Both the position numbers and the translations under genes were made by a program. A stretch of DNA of 64,000 nt from Polytrichum commune (Eukaryota; Streptophyta; Polytrichopsida; Polytrichales; Polytrichaceae). The DNA lies in the NCBI GenBank assembly GCA_950295325.1, contig OX485809.1:37391081-37455080 (forward strand), given 5' to 3'. Position 1 is the first letter of the stretch. Each line of letters opens with the position of its first letter. The notes below the pieces were generated by a model. That model did not search any database, was not told the origin of the DNA, and saw only the letters and a program-made list of their open reading frames with translations. Of this stretch, positions 38,431 through 49,603 are shown piece by piece.

Positions 38431-38814
38431 CATTGACACCCCTTGAAGTGTGGATCTATACATAATTTTATATACATAGCAGCTACGAATTAGGAGGATC
38501 ATGTGTACTGGACCTTTGCCTTTCTTCACATGCACAACCAACCACACGATTTCAAGGTGCCAACCCTGATCTTCCAGCTGGGACAAGATAATTAATTGAA
38601 TAGTCTGCCAGGGTAGTGAGACCTGGGGTGGGATAACATCCATCAGTTCGTGATAAGTTGAGTCAGTGAAAGGGAATTGAATCTGAGCCTCTCCATTTGT
38701 GAAGGCATTCATGAGTAAGTGACACAAAACAATGGGCCCTTGGCTCTTCTTGTGTGTTGGTTCAGAGCCATGGTGACATAAATTAGGTGAATTTGGGGTT
38801 GCCGTGAAAGTTGG

Positions 38815-39225
38815 CCTTATTCGTGGGTCAATTTCTGCATTTAATGGTCAGGAGTAACTTAGATCATGGTCGAGAGAGAGTCGGGGCTAGATGCGCCCCC
38901 TCCCCCCCTTTTCCAAGGTAAACCTGTTTAGTGAAAACTTGATTCCCATAGGTTTGTGATAATTCTATCGCAAGTGCATCATGTTAGACTAATCCGGGGT
39001 CTCTAATGTTAGTTTTTTTTGTGGGTCACTTTTTGTATTTATGGTAAGAAGTAACTTAGAGTGGCAGGATGAGGGCGAGGGTTAGGTGACTTGCTCTTTG
39101 AGCAAGGTCCTCACCATTATTGTCAAGGTGAAGAAGTCTAGTAAACGCTTGACCTCCCATAGGTTTGTGGTCATTTCATCCCAAGTGGGTCCCGTCAGAC
39201 TTATTTGGGGTCTGTACTCCAATTC
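38815..39225 (+). repeat. Diverged tandem duplication, unit about 200 bp
   Basis: Two successive copies share GTGGGTCA, GGTAAGAAGTAACTTAGA (GGTCAGGAGTAACTTAGA in the first), CCCATAGGTTTGTG and GACTAATCCGGGGTCT (GACTTATTTGGGGTCT in the second). The GGGGTCT block also occurs near 264 and 61.9 kb, so the unit belongs to a dispersed family. Confidence 0.55.
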
Positions 39226-39835
39226 ACATGTCAAATCAATCAAAAAGCCTACGTGTTAGAATATAAATTGCCTACGTTTTCACCTTGGGTAATACATGTG
39301 GGCACCCACCTCAAGGCGCAAGATGTCTAGCCCTGGTTCAAGTGAAGAGCATAATCAAGGCGTGTTTGTGATCTTCGGCGTGATAGAGTTTGCACCTCCT
39401 AACACTACGGGAATCACGCATTCGAACAGGTCACCCCTAGCCACTAGATGGTTATATGATCTAGGAAGGTAGTAAATTCAAAGATGTTATATCCATCCAT
39501 TGGCTCAAGAATGAGTGGTAAGAGCACGCCATCCCTACACAAACTATGTAGAGAACATTGGAATTTGGGTGGAAGGTTGAGTGGCCTTATTCCAGGCACT
39601 TACAACCCCACAAACACTTATGACCGTTGAATTGGCGAATTGCAAAGATTGTCATTTAAAACCTCATGATCAGTCTTGAGATAAAGTCGTACGAGGTGGA
39701 GTAAATGCCATCTATTGGCAAGTGAAAATGACTTCATTTGCACCCTCAAATGTTTCATCTGGACAAAAATAACAATCTAGGACATTTAGGGGTTCAAAAG
39801 GGCGACCACATAAGGTCTACACACCTTAGGTGCAG

Positions 39836-40530
39836 TGGTCTAAGTAAGGTAAGCGAGTGCTATTTCGTTTCTTTTCTTAATCGGGCACTACTATTTGATT
39901 GGTGTGTGGTTAGGTGAGGATCAAACAACAAACATCATAAAGACACATTTAAAAAAAGAAAAAGAAAAGGATTGGACTACTTTTTCAAATTCAATTAACT
40001 ACTGTACACTCAAAAGTGAACAATACTAGGAGGACATGTGTAGTTCTCGGGGGGGGGGGGGGGGCAGTGTGTTAAAAAGTTAAGGATATAGGTGCGAACA
40101 ACCACTATTTTATAGGGGGGTATTACTTTCAATTCTCCTCTTTTTTTCACATGCTATCATTATGTAAATTTCTACTTTGGGTTAATAGAAAAATGGCTTG
40201 CATTACTTATAATTTCAAATTACCTATTATTCCATACCCTATAGTACTTTAAAGATGTCCAGTGCCATTTTTGATACCCTATATTACTCTTAAGCCCAAT
40301 TATAATTTTTTTCTCCCATGTTTTTAAAATACCCTATCATTTGTTTGCACGTATATTGCTACTCCAACCAATGACTACCCCCCCCCCCCGAGGTGTAGTT
40401 GATTAAGGAATCAACAAACATGCACTTCCAATAGGTAATTATAACTAAATAAAGAGAGGTTTGAATTTTTATTTGGGTTTTGTTGATGTTCTATCATAGA
40501 TTTTCTATTGCAACACAAATTTTTAAATAC
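39836..40530 (+). repeat. Dispersed repeat X, copy 4, split by a MITE
   Basis: The left part (to 40045) has TATTTGATTGGTGTGTGGTT, CATAAAGACACATTT and TACTGTACACTCAA. The right part (from 40394) has AAGGAATCAACAAACATGCA and ATCATAGATTTTCTATTG. Both match the continuous copy at 8.95-9.26 kb, so the repeat predates the MITE insertion. Confidence 0.6.
40046..40393. mobile_element. hAT-like MITE with G-run terminal inverted repeats and 8-bp target duplication
   Basis: The element begins CTC followed by a run of about 16 G and ends with a run of about 13 C followed by GAG, which is an inverted pair. GTGTAGTT is present immediately outside both ends (40038-40045 and 40394-40401), the 8-bp duplication expected of hAT-type elements. 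It is 348 bp, AT-rich inside and non-coding. It splits dispersed repeat X, whose copy near 9.1 kb shows the empty site. Confidence 0.8.
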
Positions 40531-41439
40531 CAATCTTAATAATAGAATGATGGAGAACATGACGAATAACTAAATAAAAACCACATATGTTATGATAAGT
40601 GATGATAAGTCCATGTCATGACATATAGACTGGCTATTGAAGATACGCTATACAATCCTATTAGTATGGGCCACAATGATTTTCCAGAGCCCACATTAAC
40701 ATTCATAATACGAATGAATGTGAGCCACATTAATTTTGAACGTTCACTAAATCTCTAGTAAATTTTTTAACATGAACCACATTGATTTTTATTCTAAAAC
40801 ATTAACATGAGCAATCATTTTATTTTGTGCTACGTTTGTCCTATAAATAATATTGAATATGTTGGTCATAAAACTTTGTGAAGAGTAAGGGGAACACGTG
40901 GGATCTTGGACCCACGTTAATTCCACCTTGACTAGGAAAATTAGTGTGGTCCATGCTAATTATTTCCACGCCAATTTGCCTACCACACGAATAGGACTCT
41001 TTAGTGTAACAAGCAATGGTGATTGGGGAAACTCCTCGATGATGCAGGCATTATGAATGGAGAGCACACAATACACACAAGAAACACTCGCATTTTCATC
41101 ATGGGCTATTTTTATGAAGGCATGTTATAAAAGGTCAAGGCAGACTACGTACGTTGGTGGCCAATCCCACTTTCGGGATAATATCCCGGGATTCCTTCTA
41201 TTCTCCAGAAATAACTCCACATCCCCAAGTCCTTATCATTGAGCCGATCGAGTGGGCTTTCTCTTTTTGCCGTCCAACAATAGGGCCGGGGTCCTCCTTC
41301 CTATGAAGCTGGTGGTGTGAGGTGTTTGGACGTTATTAAACTACGTGAGGTCAACCCCTACCCAGTTGCGCAACGAATCTAGCTATGACGTTGAGGAGGA
41401 TACTATATTTACATCTCGGTGATCATGGCTTGGTTGTTA

Positions 41440-41821
41440 ACTTCGCAACTCAATGGGTGTCTGAAAATGCAGACGTTCTCATATTCCATGTATACAGTAT
41501 ATGCTGCAGCAATATATAGAAGGAGGTCGAGGTGGCCACTTACTTTGACATGACATCGATCGGGCCCATGACATAAAAACCTTTTGTGTTGGAGCCAACA
41601 AGGTTGACCACTGTTTGATGGTTTTCCTTTCATACATCTATATATGGGAGTTGTGTAAGGTCTTGAGTTGCACCTGCATCTACCATTCTCCATATTTCGT
41701 GTATGCTGCAGCAATAGAAGGAGGTCGAGGCACTTTGACATGAAAACGATAGGGCCCTTGACATAAAAGCCTTTTGTGTCGGAGCCAACAAGGTTGAATA
41801 GTGTTTAGTGGTTTTTCTTCC

Positions 41822-41865
<44 letters not shown>

Positions 41866-42052
41866 GGGAGTTGTGTAGGGCCTTAAGTTGCACCCGCATC
41901 TATCATTCTCCATATTCCATGTATGTTGCAGCAATAGAAGGAGGTCGACGCACTTTGACATGAAAACGATAGGGCCAATGACATAAAAACCTTTTGTGTC
42001 GGAGCCAACAAGGTTGAATAGTGTTTAGTGGTTTTTCTTCCACACGCACACG

Positions 42053-42093
<41 letters not shown>

Positions 42094-42325
42094 GGGAGTT
42101 GTGTAGGGCCTTGAGTTGCACCCGCATCTATCATTCTCCATATTCCATGTATGTTGCAGCAATAGAAGGAGGTCGGGGAACTTTGACATGAAAATGATAG
42201 GGCCCATGACATAAAAACCTTTTGTGTCGGAGCCAACAAGGTTGAATAGTGTTTAGTGGTTTTCCTTCCATACATATATGGGAGTTGTGTAGGGCCTTGA
42301 GTTGCACCTACATCTACCATTCTCC
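41440..42325. repeat. Local satellite: four units of about 215-225 bp with embedded CA/TA microsatellites
   Basis: Each unit carries CATATTCCATGTATG, AGAAGGAGGTCG, CTTTGACATGA, CATGACATAAAAACC, GGAGCCAACAAGGTTGA and TGGGAGTTGTGTAGG-type blocks. Units begin near 41470, 41687, 41907 and 42137. Long CA runs followed by TA runs sit inside the second and third units (about 41820-41864 and 42040-42094). Several minus-strand open frames across it are artefacts of the repeat. Confidence 0.85.
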
Positions 42326-42345
42326 CCTCCCCCCCCCCATTATGT

Positions 42346-42631
42346 TACTCCCTCCGTTCCAAAATGATTGTCCTTATTCCCGGATTTTTTGGTCCTAAAA
42401 TGATTGTCTGGTTATCTGCCCGGCTAGAAATTGAGTCTCAAAGTCAAATATTTTTGCACCAAACCTTCTATATCAAGAAGTCTTTTGACACCGCAACTTC
42501 TTGGGGCGTTTCGGAGTAGTTCTTGTTTTCTATTTTAAGAGTCATGCTTACAACTATTTGGTCAATGGTCAGTGGACCTTTATCTCACCCAAGTTAGAAA
42601 CACAAACAATCATTTTGGGACGGAGGGAGTA
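42346..42631. mobile_element. Stowaway MITE
   Basis: It starts CTCCCTCCGTTCCAAAATGA just after TA at 42346-42347. It ends TCATTTTGGGACGGAGGGAG just before TA at 42630-42631. The CTCCCTCCGT terminus and TA duplication are diagnostic of Stowaway (Tc1/mariner-related) elements. About 282 bp between the TA dinucleotides, non-coding. Confidence 0.92.
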
Positions 42632-42725
42632 TTTTGAAGCTTTGTTGTTTCTCAACAATTGTGGCATGTCCCATGAACCGGTTTGGTTTCTAAACACCTA
42701 TCAAGGGGGTAAATAGTTAAAAATG

Positions 42726-43232
42726 GCCCCCATAAGTTGATTGTTGATTCAATTCAATTTAAGTTCATTGTACTCAACTCGCATTTAGTGTCTCTTACTA
42801 TCAAGAATTACACAATGCAATAACGTCTACCTCAGGAGTTCAATTGATACTAACAAAAGTTCAATAGGTTGTCTTCAGACATTGCAAAACATAAATGACT
42901 TTGCTAAATAAAATGTTATGTTTTGTTGAATATTTATAGCTTTGTGTGATTCTGAATAGTGGCACGCACTAAATGGGATAATCAATGCAGACTAATTCAA
43001 GGTTTCTCATCTTGATTGAGGGGTTAAAATATCTTTAAATACACACCTAGAGGTCTACAATAGTACACTTTAACTTCCCTAATATCATGTTTGTGGCAAC
43101 TAAAGTGCATGTGATATTAAGAAGTTTTGTAGTGTAAGCATGGATGCATGATAATAGAGAATTAGTGTAGTGTTTGACATTATGGAATAACACAAAGCCA
43201 AGATTGCAATAATGACAATGATGACAACATGG
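42726..43232. repeat. Diverged repeat shared by both flanks of the retrotransposon (left copy)
   Basis: About 42800-42985 (ACACAATGCAATAACGTCTA, AATAGGTTGTCTTCAGACAT, AATGACTTTGCTAAATAAAA, TGGCACGCACTAAATGGGAT) aligns in direct orientation with about 52665-52850. Identity by eye is roughly two thirds. Probably an older dispersed element. The remainder up to 43232 is unremarkable. Confidence 0.5.
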
Positions 43233-43236
43233 TGTT

Positions 43237-43342
43237 TGTCGTGTAAATAGCGATCGTGTGTCACTGCAGCTCGAGTACCAACCACCACTAACAAACAACA
43301 CTAAAACATAGCAAAGTAACACATAAACAACACACCTCGACA
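43237..43342 (-). repeat. Extra 106-bp LTR segment 'A' at the outer left edge of the retrotransposon
   Basis: This segment is 106 bp, starts TGTCGTGTAAATAG and ends CACCTCGACA. It recurs at 43678-43783 with two differences, both C/T. It should be the first part of an LTR on the minus strand, but here it follows the 3' LTR's end. The matching segment is missing from the right-hand LTR. Confidence 0.85.
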
Positions 43343-43783
43343 GAGAAGGAGGAGAGTAGAACACTCATAAGAGCTCTAATTTCTCTCCAAATGCACACAA
43401 CTAATCAAGCTATCTCTCACTCCACCAAGGGAGAATCCAAGAGTGTAAGTAGGGGAAGAAGAACTCAAGATTTATTGTAAAATCATGCAATCTACACCTC
43501 ACACAAGCTCTCTCCACACACTAACTCACAAGACTTGACTTGGTAAGAATACCAAGCCAAGGAGGAGGCTCTTCACTTAGGAGCCTTCTTCTCCACATCT
43601 AGATTCATCCATCCAAATCTAGATGGATGAAATCCAACGGATAAGGTGCGGCCGTCGACGCCGCATACCGTGATAGCTGTCGTGTAAATAGTGATCGTGT
43701 GTCACTGCAGCTCGAGTACCAACCACCACTAACAAACAACACTAAAACATAGTAAAGTAACACATAAACAACACACCTCGACA
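43343..43783 (-). repeat. 3' LTR of the retrotransposon (441 bp)
   Basis: On the minus strand it begins TGTCGAGGTG directly after the polypurine tract (43783) and runs through segment A (106 bp), GC, then segment B (333 bp, 43675-43343). Segment B matches 51546-51878 over its full 333 bp with eight differences by eye. At the A/B junction the sequence GATAGCTGTC (plus strand, 43672-43681) is nearly palindromic. Confidence 0.85.
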
Positions 43784-43797
43784 TGCCCCCCCTCAGC
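43784..43797 (-). promoter_or_regulatory. Polypurine tract of the retrotransposon
   Basis: The minus-strand sequence GCTGAGGGGGGGCA abuts the TGTCGAGG start of the 3' LTR. This is the expected plus-strand primer position in an LTR retrotransposon and supports placing the LTR start at 43783. Confidence 0.75.
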
Positions 43798-44067
43798 TAA
43801 CTATGGAGTCCCGCCAAGTAGCTAGGACCAATGCCAATCTAAAGGGTATGGATAATGAAAGATTGCTCCGCAACTAACTAGTGTGATAAATGTTATTCCA
43901 AGGAGCTGTAGGCAGGGTGCAAGGTGAGCCCCATCCTTAATCGCCTCTGATGTTTGGCCATCAGATCCCAAAGAATCAAATTCACTGCCTCATGTTGATT
44001 GCGTCTCTAGGTCGTAACTCCTCGTATTCCATTTGGGCAGGCACAAGATGATGAAAACCACACAGGA
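43798..44067 (-). other. 3' untranslated region of the retrotransposon
   Basis: Sequence between the pol stop codon (44068-44070) and the polypurine tract. No open frame of note and no other feature seen. Confidence 0.6.
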
Positions 44068-44655
44068 TCATTGAGTACGATTGGTAGAAGCACCAAATAC
44101 CGAAGATCCTCGACAGCGAGGACAAATCCACTGTCCAGATGGTAGAGAAGTCAAGGGTGGCCGCAAGCATGTCATGTGCCAACCGCGTTGACACCGATCA
44201 CACAAGAGCATAGTAGCTGCTCCTTTCTTCTGTCCACACACAAAACATGGAAGACCATCTGGCACGACGGCCTGTTCAGGATGAACTGTACCCTCAATAG
44301 GTAGATGACATGGGGTACAGTTTTTGGAATGCTCGCGACATTTTCTGCCATCCTTGCCTTCCAACAACAACAAACCACTCAGCAACACCTCCTTCACCCG
44401 AAGGATAGTGCGCCCCGCCCTGACATCCAATCTCGTAGGCGCCTCACGTTGCAGATAAACATAATTCCATTGCCAGAATCTCCGCAACTGAGGTCGGTAA
44501 GCACCACTACGAATGCGTGCATAATGCAATGTGTCATGATGCTGAGCAATGGACAAATTCTCCATGGCCATAGGCATGGCTCTCTGGAAGAATTGAGCCC
44601 GCTCCTGCATACACTCTGCCCAAATGCTTGGGTCATCCAAGTCCACAACATGAGC
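44068..44655 (-). pseudogene. pol C-terminal extension with PHD finger (retrotransposon)
   Basis: In frame with the integrase but separated from it by a TAA at 44656-44658. After a linker, an SH3-like basic segment (RLDVRAGRTILRVKEVL) and a cysteine group (CREHSKNCTPCHLP), a PHD finger spans about 44247-44113. It has CFVC, CDRC, H and C within CQRGWHMTC, and the final pair in GQWICPRC, giving C4-H-C3 spacing with the usual Trp. PHD fingers read histone H3 tails. By position it replaces the chromodomain many gypsy integrases carry, so a role in choosing chromatin targets is a fair inference. A normal TAG/TGA-type end follows at 44068. Confidence 0.85.
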
Positions 44656-45285
44656 TTACTTTTCCCAAATAGAACTTGGGAGTATAGGCTCACGTCCATA
44701 CAATAACTGATACGGGCTGTAGGATGCCAAAGAGGCCTGCCTACTAAATCGATAGCCCATAGCAATCCAAGGCAACATAAGGTCCCAGTCCCGGTGGCTT
44801 CCCCGAAGTAATCCATACTTCCTCAAGCCACACTTGGTTGTCTGAACAACCCGTTCAGCCAAGCCATCTGCCTCCGGATGATCCCGAGAGGTGGTACGGT
44901 AATCTATGAGCGCCTTAGTGCACAACTCTTCAAAAGCACCAAGGAACTCCCTCCCTTGATCCGTCAACACCTCAGCCGGTGCTCCAAAACGTGCCAACAC
45001 ACAATCCAAAAAGGCGGCCGCGGCCAACTTTGCAGAGTTTTGGGGCAAAGCAACAAGTTCAATCCACTTGCTAAAATGCTCCACCATCACCAAAACGTAC
45101 TTTGCTCCACGTGGTGTAACCACCAACGGCCCTGCAAAGTCCAGCGACCAACGGTAGCCCAATCCCATGATAGGTAAGGGCTGTAACTGAGGTGATAAGG
45201 TGTTAAAGCTAGACCTGATCCGGTCACAAACTTCACACCTCCCGACATAGGCAGCCACCTGCTGATACATGCCAGTCCACCAATA
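44656..45285 (-). pseudogene. Integrase (retrotransposon pol)
   Basis: Same frame as RT; the two are split by a TAA at 45286-45288 inside the zinc-binding HHCC module, whose histidines (HEELGHFGIRRTH) lie before the stop and cysteines (CEVCDRI) after it. The catalytic core shows SLDFAGPLV (first Asp), VLTDQGREFLG (second Asp) and HPEADGLAERVVQT (Glu). The domain is otherwise complete. A one-base C-to-T change from a glutamine codon would explain the TAA. Confidence 0.92.
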
Positions 45286-47202
45286 TTAGCCACGCAACAT
45301 CGAATGTGTCCTGCGTATGCCAAAATGGCCAAGTTCCTCGTGCACTTGTCGCACCAAGGAGACCCTCTGATCCGGCCTAGGAACAATACGCCTTGTCCCA
45401 TCCGGCCACAATCGAAATAACAAACCGTTCTCCCAACGGAACCTTGTTATTCGATGTCCAATCCTATCCCTTTCCATTGCCGAAATAGACAAAGGAAAGA
45501 TACCCTGTTGAAGCTTATGCAATACGGGAAGATCCTCCCATATATCCGCAACAGCTTGAGGCCGATCAGTCTCATCATCCGAGCCCTGTATCGGAATCTC
45601 AACAGATGCACCAGAAAATAAAATGAGGTAGGCAGCCGCGTGCCAACCTGGAACCGCCTCTCGATCACAATCTCCATGCCACCTGGCCCCGGTCAAGTCC
45701 TCATCCGAAGGACTTGGATTGCGTGAGAGTCCATCTGCATCCATGTTGGTTATCCCAGCACGGTGTACCACCTCAAAGTCATACTCCTGGAGCAACAAAG
45801 CCCACCTGGCAAGCTTGCCAGTAAGCTTATCCGACTCCATGAGCCACCGTAACGGCTGATGGTCAGTCACTAAAGTAAAGTGCTGACCATAAAGATATGG
45901 CCGAAAATGGGCAATAGCCCATACTGCCGCCAATGCTTCTCCCTCGTAAGATGAATAATTAGCCTCCGCCGTGTTATTGCTTCGCGAAGTATAAGCAACA
46001 ACATACTCCCGGCCAAAATCATCTTTTTGAGTAAGAACTGCTCCCAAACCCAATGAACTCCAATCTGTATGCAACTGGAAAGATTTGGAGACATCTGGAC
46101 GTCGAAGCACTGGAGCCGTACCCAGTTTCTGCTTCAATGTCTCAAACGCCTGTTGTTGCTCACGACCCCAAGTCCACGGTTGGTCCTTGCTCGTGAGAAT
46201 GGTAAGAGACTTGGCGATCAAGCTAAAGTTCTTGACGAATCGCCGGTAGTAATTCGCCAAGCCCAAGAAAGCACGAAGTCTCGGCACATCAACCGGTGCC
46301 GGAATCTTTTGTAAGGCGTCCACCTTAGCTTGTTGTACCCCAAGACCTCCTGGAACAATCATATGCCCTAGATATGCCAGCCGGTCATGGAAAAACTTGC
46401 ACTTGCCGTGGTGCAAGCGCAATTCCCACCGCTGCAACCATTCAAAAACGGCTTGCAGATGCCTCACATGCTCCTGTGGTGTTGTGCTGAAGATGATCAC
46501 ATCGTCTATGTAACACCGAGCAAAGGGCAAGCCAGAGAGAACATGATTCATCACCCGCTGAAACTCAGCGGATGCATTCTTTAGGCCAAATGGAAGAAAC
46601 TTCCAATGATAAAGTTGATATTTTCCATCTTGATCAACTACCCAAAATACGGTCTTCACCCGATCTCCCGTAAGTAATGGAAGTTGGTGATATCCGGATC
46701 TCAAGTCCAAGGTGCTAAAGACCCGAGAAAATCCGATGGCATCGAACAACTCCTCCGGGATCGGCATGGAATACCGATCCGACTTGGTCTTCCGATTAAC
46801 TGGACGGTAATCCCCACACATCCGCTTCTCCGTCCAATTGCCAAAGATATCCTTCTTCGATGGCATAACCGTAGCACAAACATACTCCCCGTTGGAAAGT
46901 TCGATTAGCCCTGCTGCCAAAAGCTCTCGGCAACGAGCCTGAACGCCAATCCGCTCGGAAACACTGAGCCTGTAAGGTCTCCGAAAAATGGGATGGTCGT
47001 CCTCCAACTGAATGTGAATGGGTTTTCCTTTATAACCTTCAAGATCCTGAAGGCTAAAAGCAAAATATCTACGGTACGAGCGAATAAATGCTCGTACCTT
47101 CCGTGCCTCAACACCAGTGAAACGAGGGCCTAATTCAAGTGGCCAATCATCAAACTCTGTGGTCTCCCTCTCCACTAGAAGAGAGTCACCTGGTGCTGAC
47201 AC
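45286..47202 (-). pseudogene. Reverse transcriptase and RNase H (retrotransposon pol)
   Basis: A 638-codon open frame. RT motifs: GDYRPVNRKTKSDRYSMP, FSTLDLRSGYHQL (first catalytic Asp), FGLKNASAEFQRVMN and the active site YIDDVIIFS. RNase H motifs: LHTDWSSLGLGAVLTQ, YEGEALAAVWAIAHFRPYLY, LVTDHQPLRWLM and NMDADGLSRNP. This is the best-preserved part of the element. It continues in frame from the methyltransferase module upstream through a TAG at 47215-47217, so it was not an independent gene. Confidence 0.94.
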
Positions 47203-47214
47203 GGATTCTAACTG

Positions 47215-48300
47215 CTAATGGGAGGAGGGGACATTAACCATGCCCCCAACCTCCGTGCTAGCAATAGAGTCCATCTCCTCTTCATCACCAACAATATGTG
47301 ATGATGAAGCCACCACCGGAGGTGAAGAAGCCAAAGCAGTATAAACCCGTTGAGCTTGGAGCTCCTCCATCACCTGTTGCTCGAATCGATAGATTCGTTC
47401 GGCTTCTCCAACCATGACCTTAATTTCTTCCTCCATGGATGTGGACCATTGTGTCCCCTGACCAGAATCCTCTGCCCCCAGAGAGAACAACTGGTCACCA
47501 TGATGCCGTTGCAATGCAAGGCATAAACCAACAGTCCACATCATGGTATGAAGATCCATGGCTTGGCCCAACACGAAGCGTCGTTGGCCCTCAAAAAGGT
47601 TAGGAGCTGCGGTGGTGCCAGTGCGGAATCCCATGGCCTGCTCCCGTTCGTCAGCCAACGGTTCGATGTGGATTTTGGTGTTAGCATCCCACACCATACC
47701 CGGCCCCGATCGCGGAAGGCGAATGACTGTGGAAACGTCATAAAGGTGGGAAAGGCCTTCCGTGGTGCCTCCACTTTGTTGACCAATGCCAACGGGGGTA
47801 AATCATCTCGAACAACCGGCAAAGAGGTCCGGTTTGGATCCAAGATGTCATCCACCTTCTGATCCAAAGGTGGAGACACTGCAGAAAATGCTGCAACTAA
47901 AGTAGATGATGGTGCGAGGTTGGTCCAAATCCACCGAGGCCGGTGGGCATAAGAACCAATGCTCGCAGCATCCACAAAAATGGGATCTCCAAGGTGTTGA
48001 CGGACATAATGACCGCCTTCCAACACCTTGTCCCGAGAGTCTCCCAACAATGGTATATTCTCGAAGATATACCCTGGCGGGGTATGTTGGTGGGAAAACC
48101 ACCACTACATGAGGCGGATGAGGTCCCAAAATAGACTAGACCTGGGATCCTCTAGACCTCGGCCGGCTCCAGCACGTGAATGGCCCTGGCATGGCCATCC
48201 TGCAATTACCATATCCACCGGACCCAAGTGTCGTAAGTCGGCCTCACTGATGAGTGTAACATCACGAGGGAGACGTAAAAAACACCCACAAATGGCAATG
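47215..48300 (-). pseudogene. DNMT3-like cytosine-5 DNA methyltransferase domain (retrotransposon polyprotein)
   Basis: Located between protease and RT. Motif IV, GWPCQGHSRAG, holds the catalytic Cys (codon 48091-48089). Motif VI is YIFENIPLLGDS, with Glu of the ENV-type triad. A motif VIII-like block is AHRPRWIWTNL, and the FAFRDRG and REQAMGFRTGTT blocks match motifs IX-X. Order IV-VI-VIII-X is not permuted, so it is unlike plant DRM; HRPRWIWTN resembles DNMT3's HRARYFWGN. Defects: no motif I/II (SAM-binding FxGxG) can be found, and protease sequence meets motif III/IV sequence in a different frame near 48260-48340, suggesting a deletion. A TAG at 48105-48107 and a one-base loss near 47700 break the frame. 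Dead as a catalyst. Confidence 0.88.
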
Positions 48301-49603
48301 TGTCCACCATAGCACCGCATCCAAAAACCATAGACAATGGTGTTATGGTCGCGGCCGCCGCGAAAGCCACGGGAATAAGTTCCCTGCGGCCATCCCCAGC
48401 CGACCAATCTGGTCGGATCCACGCCTCCTCAGTCCAATTGTCCAAACCAAAACCAAGAGGGTAAAGTGCTTGCTGACCAACTAAAATGTCATAGTTGGTC
48501 GCATCCGTCACCGCACACCTAAGAAGAAGAGGTGCGGGTGAATCTCCAGGCTTCACTCGGAAGCTAAGCTGTAATGGCTCTCGAGTATAACCCATGGCCC
48601 GCTCCACGTGACCAATGGATGTGACAATGGTGAATGGATAGGGAGCCAAATCCTCGGCCGTCAACCTCAACTCTTGGGCAAGCCTCTTGCCAATCATAAC
48701 TGGCTGTGCCCCTGAATCCATCATCACACAACGGGGAGCAACCCGAGTAGCATTGCTCCCAGTGCGACTGACCACCAAAATTCCGGTATCATTCACCATA
48801 CGCACAACACCGGGTCGAATGCCGCGGCGCTCGCGGACAGGTCTAGCAGCGACATCAGACAGATAGGTTGCACCCGCGGATACTGGTGAATCATAAGACG
48901 TGGTCGGTGCCTTGTCATCTGAGGCGTGTGCGTCAAAAGACGCAATGGTCTCTGCCGCAAGTCTCGCTCGCCGTTTGGCCACATCCTCAGGATCTTCAGA
49001 AGCAGGGATGTCCGTAGTGGCTTGAGCCATGGTCAGAGAAGGTAAGGATGCCTTCCCTTCCAAAATCCTACCTGCTAAGTGAAAAACCTTAGCAGGTTGG
49101 AACTCTGGCGATGACCACTCCATGGCCGTGAACAAAGGTGTGTGCAACACCTTGGATACCAACGTGTGCGCCACATCGGTTGCTGAATGTGAAACCTCAT
49201 CGTTCGGATGACGACCACTAACAGATTGGACGGCATCGGCTAATCCAAAAGATAATGGTAGTCATGCCTGACCAATTTGGTCCGCGGGCGCATTGTCCCG
49301 AGCTCGCGAGCTTGCCACATATTTATTTGTGGTTGAAGATATGGATTGTGACACGGCTTGAGCACGTGTCACGGCTGCGGAACTCACCACCTCGCCCGAG
49401 GCTCCGAACATATAGTAATCCGGAGTGGAAGAACTAGCCTGAGCTTCGGAGGAAGACAGCGAGGCCAAGATTTGGCCGGATGACGCCAAGTTTTTAAACC
49501 TCTCCTCCATGGCTCCAATCTTCGCCTCCAACATCTTCTCCCGGTCGGAAGAAGGACGTTTCTCAGGATGGAGAGCAAAGCAGTTCTCTACCGCGTGATT
49601 GTT
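48206..49603 (-). pseudogene. gag C-terminus and aspartic protease (retrotransposon)
   Basis: Continues the gag frame past two TGA codons (49604-49606 and 49262-49264). The first part completes a second zinc knuckle: CSHCG, stop, NNHAVENC. The second carries a retroviral-type protease: the DSGA motif in RCVMMDSGAQPVMIG, then LRCAVTDATNYDILVGQQAL, the family's hydrophobic flap/ILG-like region. The last residues before 48206 are out of frame with the methyltransferase. Both TGA codons could come from CGA by one C-to-T change. Confidence 0.85.

Noticed and set aside
41630-42320. Minus-strand frames of 74-145 codons with long Cys/Val runs
   Set aside because: They are produced by the satellite and its CA/TA microsatellites. 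The poly-CV runs are translated CA repeats.
43237-43783. The 106-bp A copies with TGTCG...CGACA ends as LTRs of a separate TRIM element enclosing segment B
   Set aside because: Segment B also forms the right end of the gypsy element, and the polypurine tract abuts A. A single 441-bp LTR explains both pieces and the flanking TGTT better.
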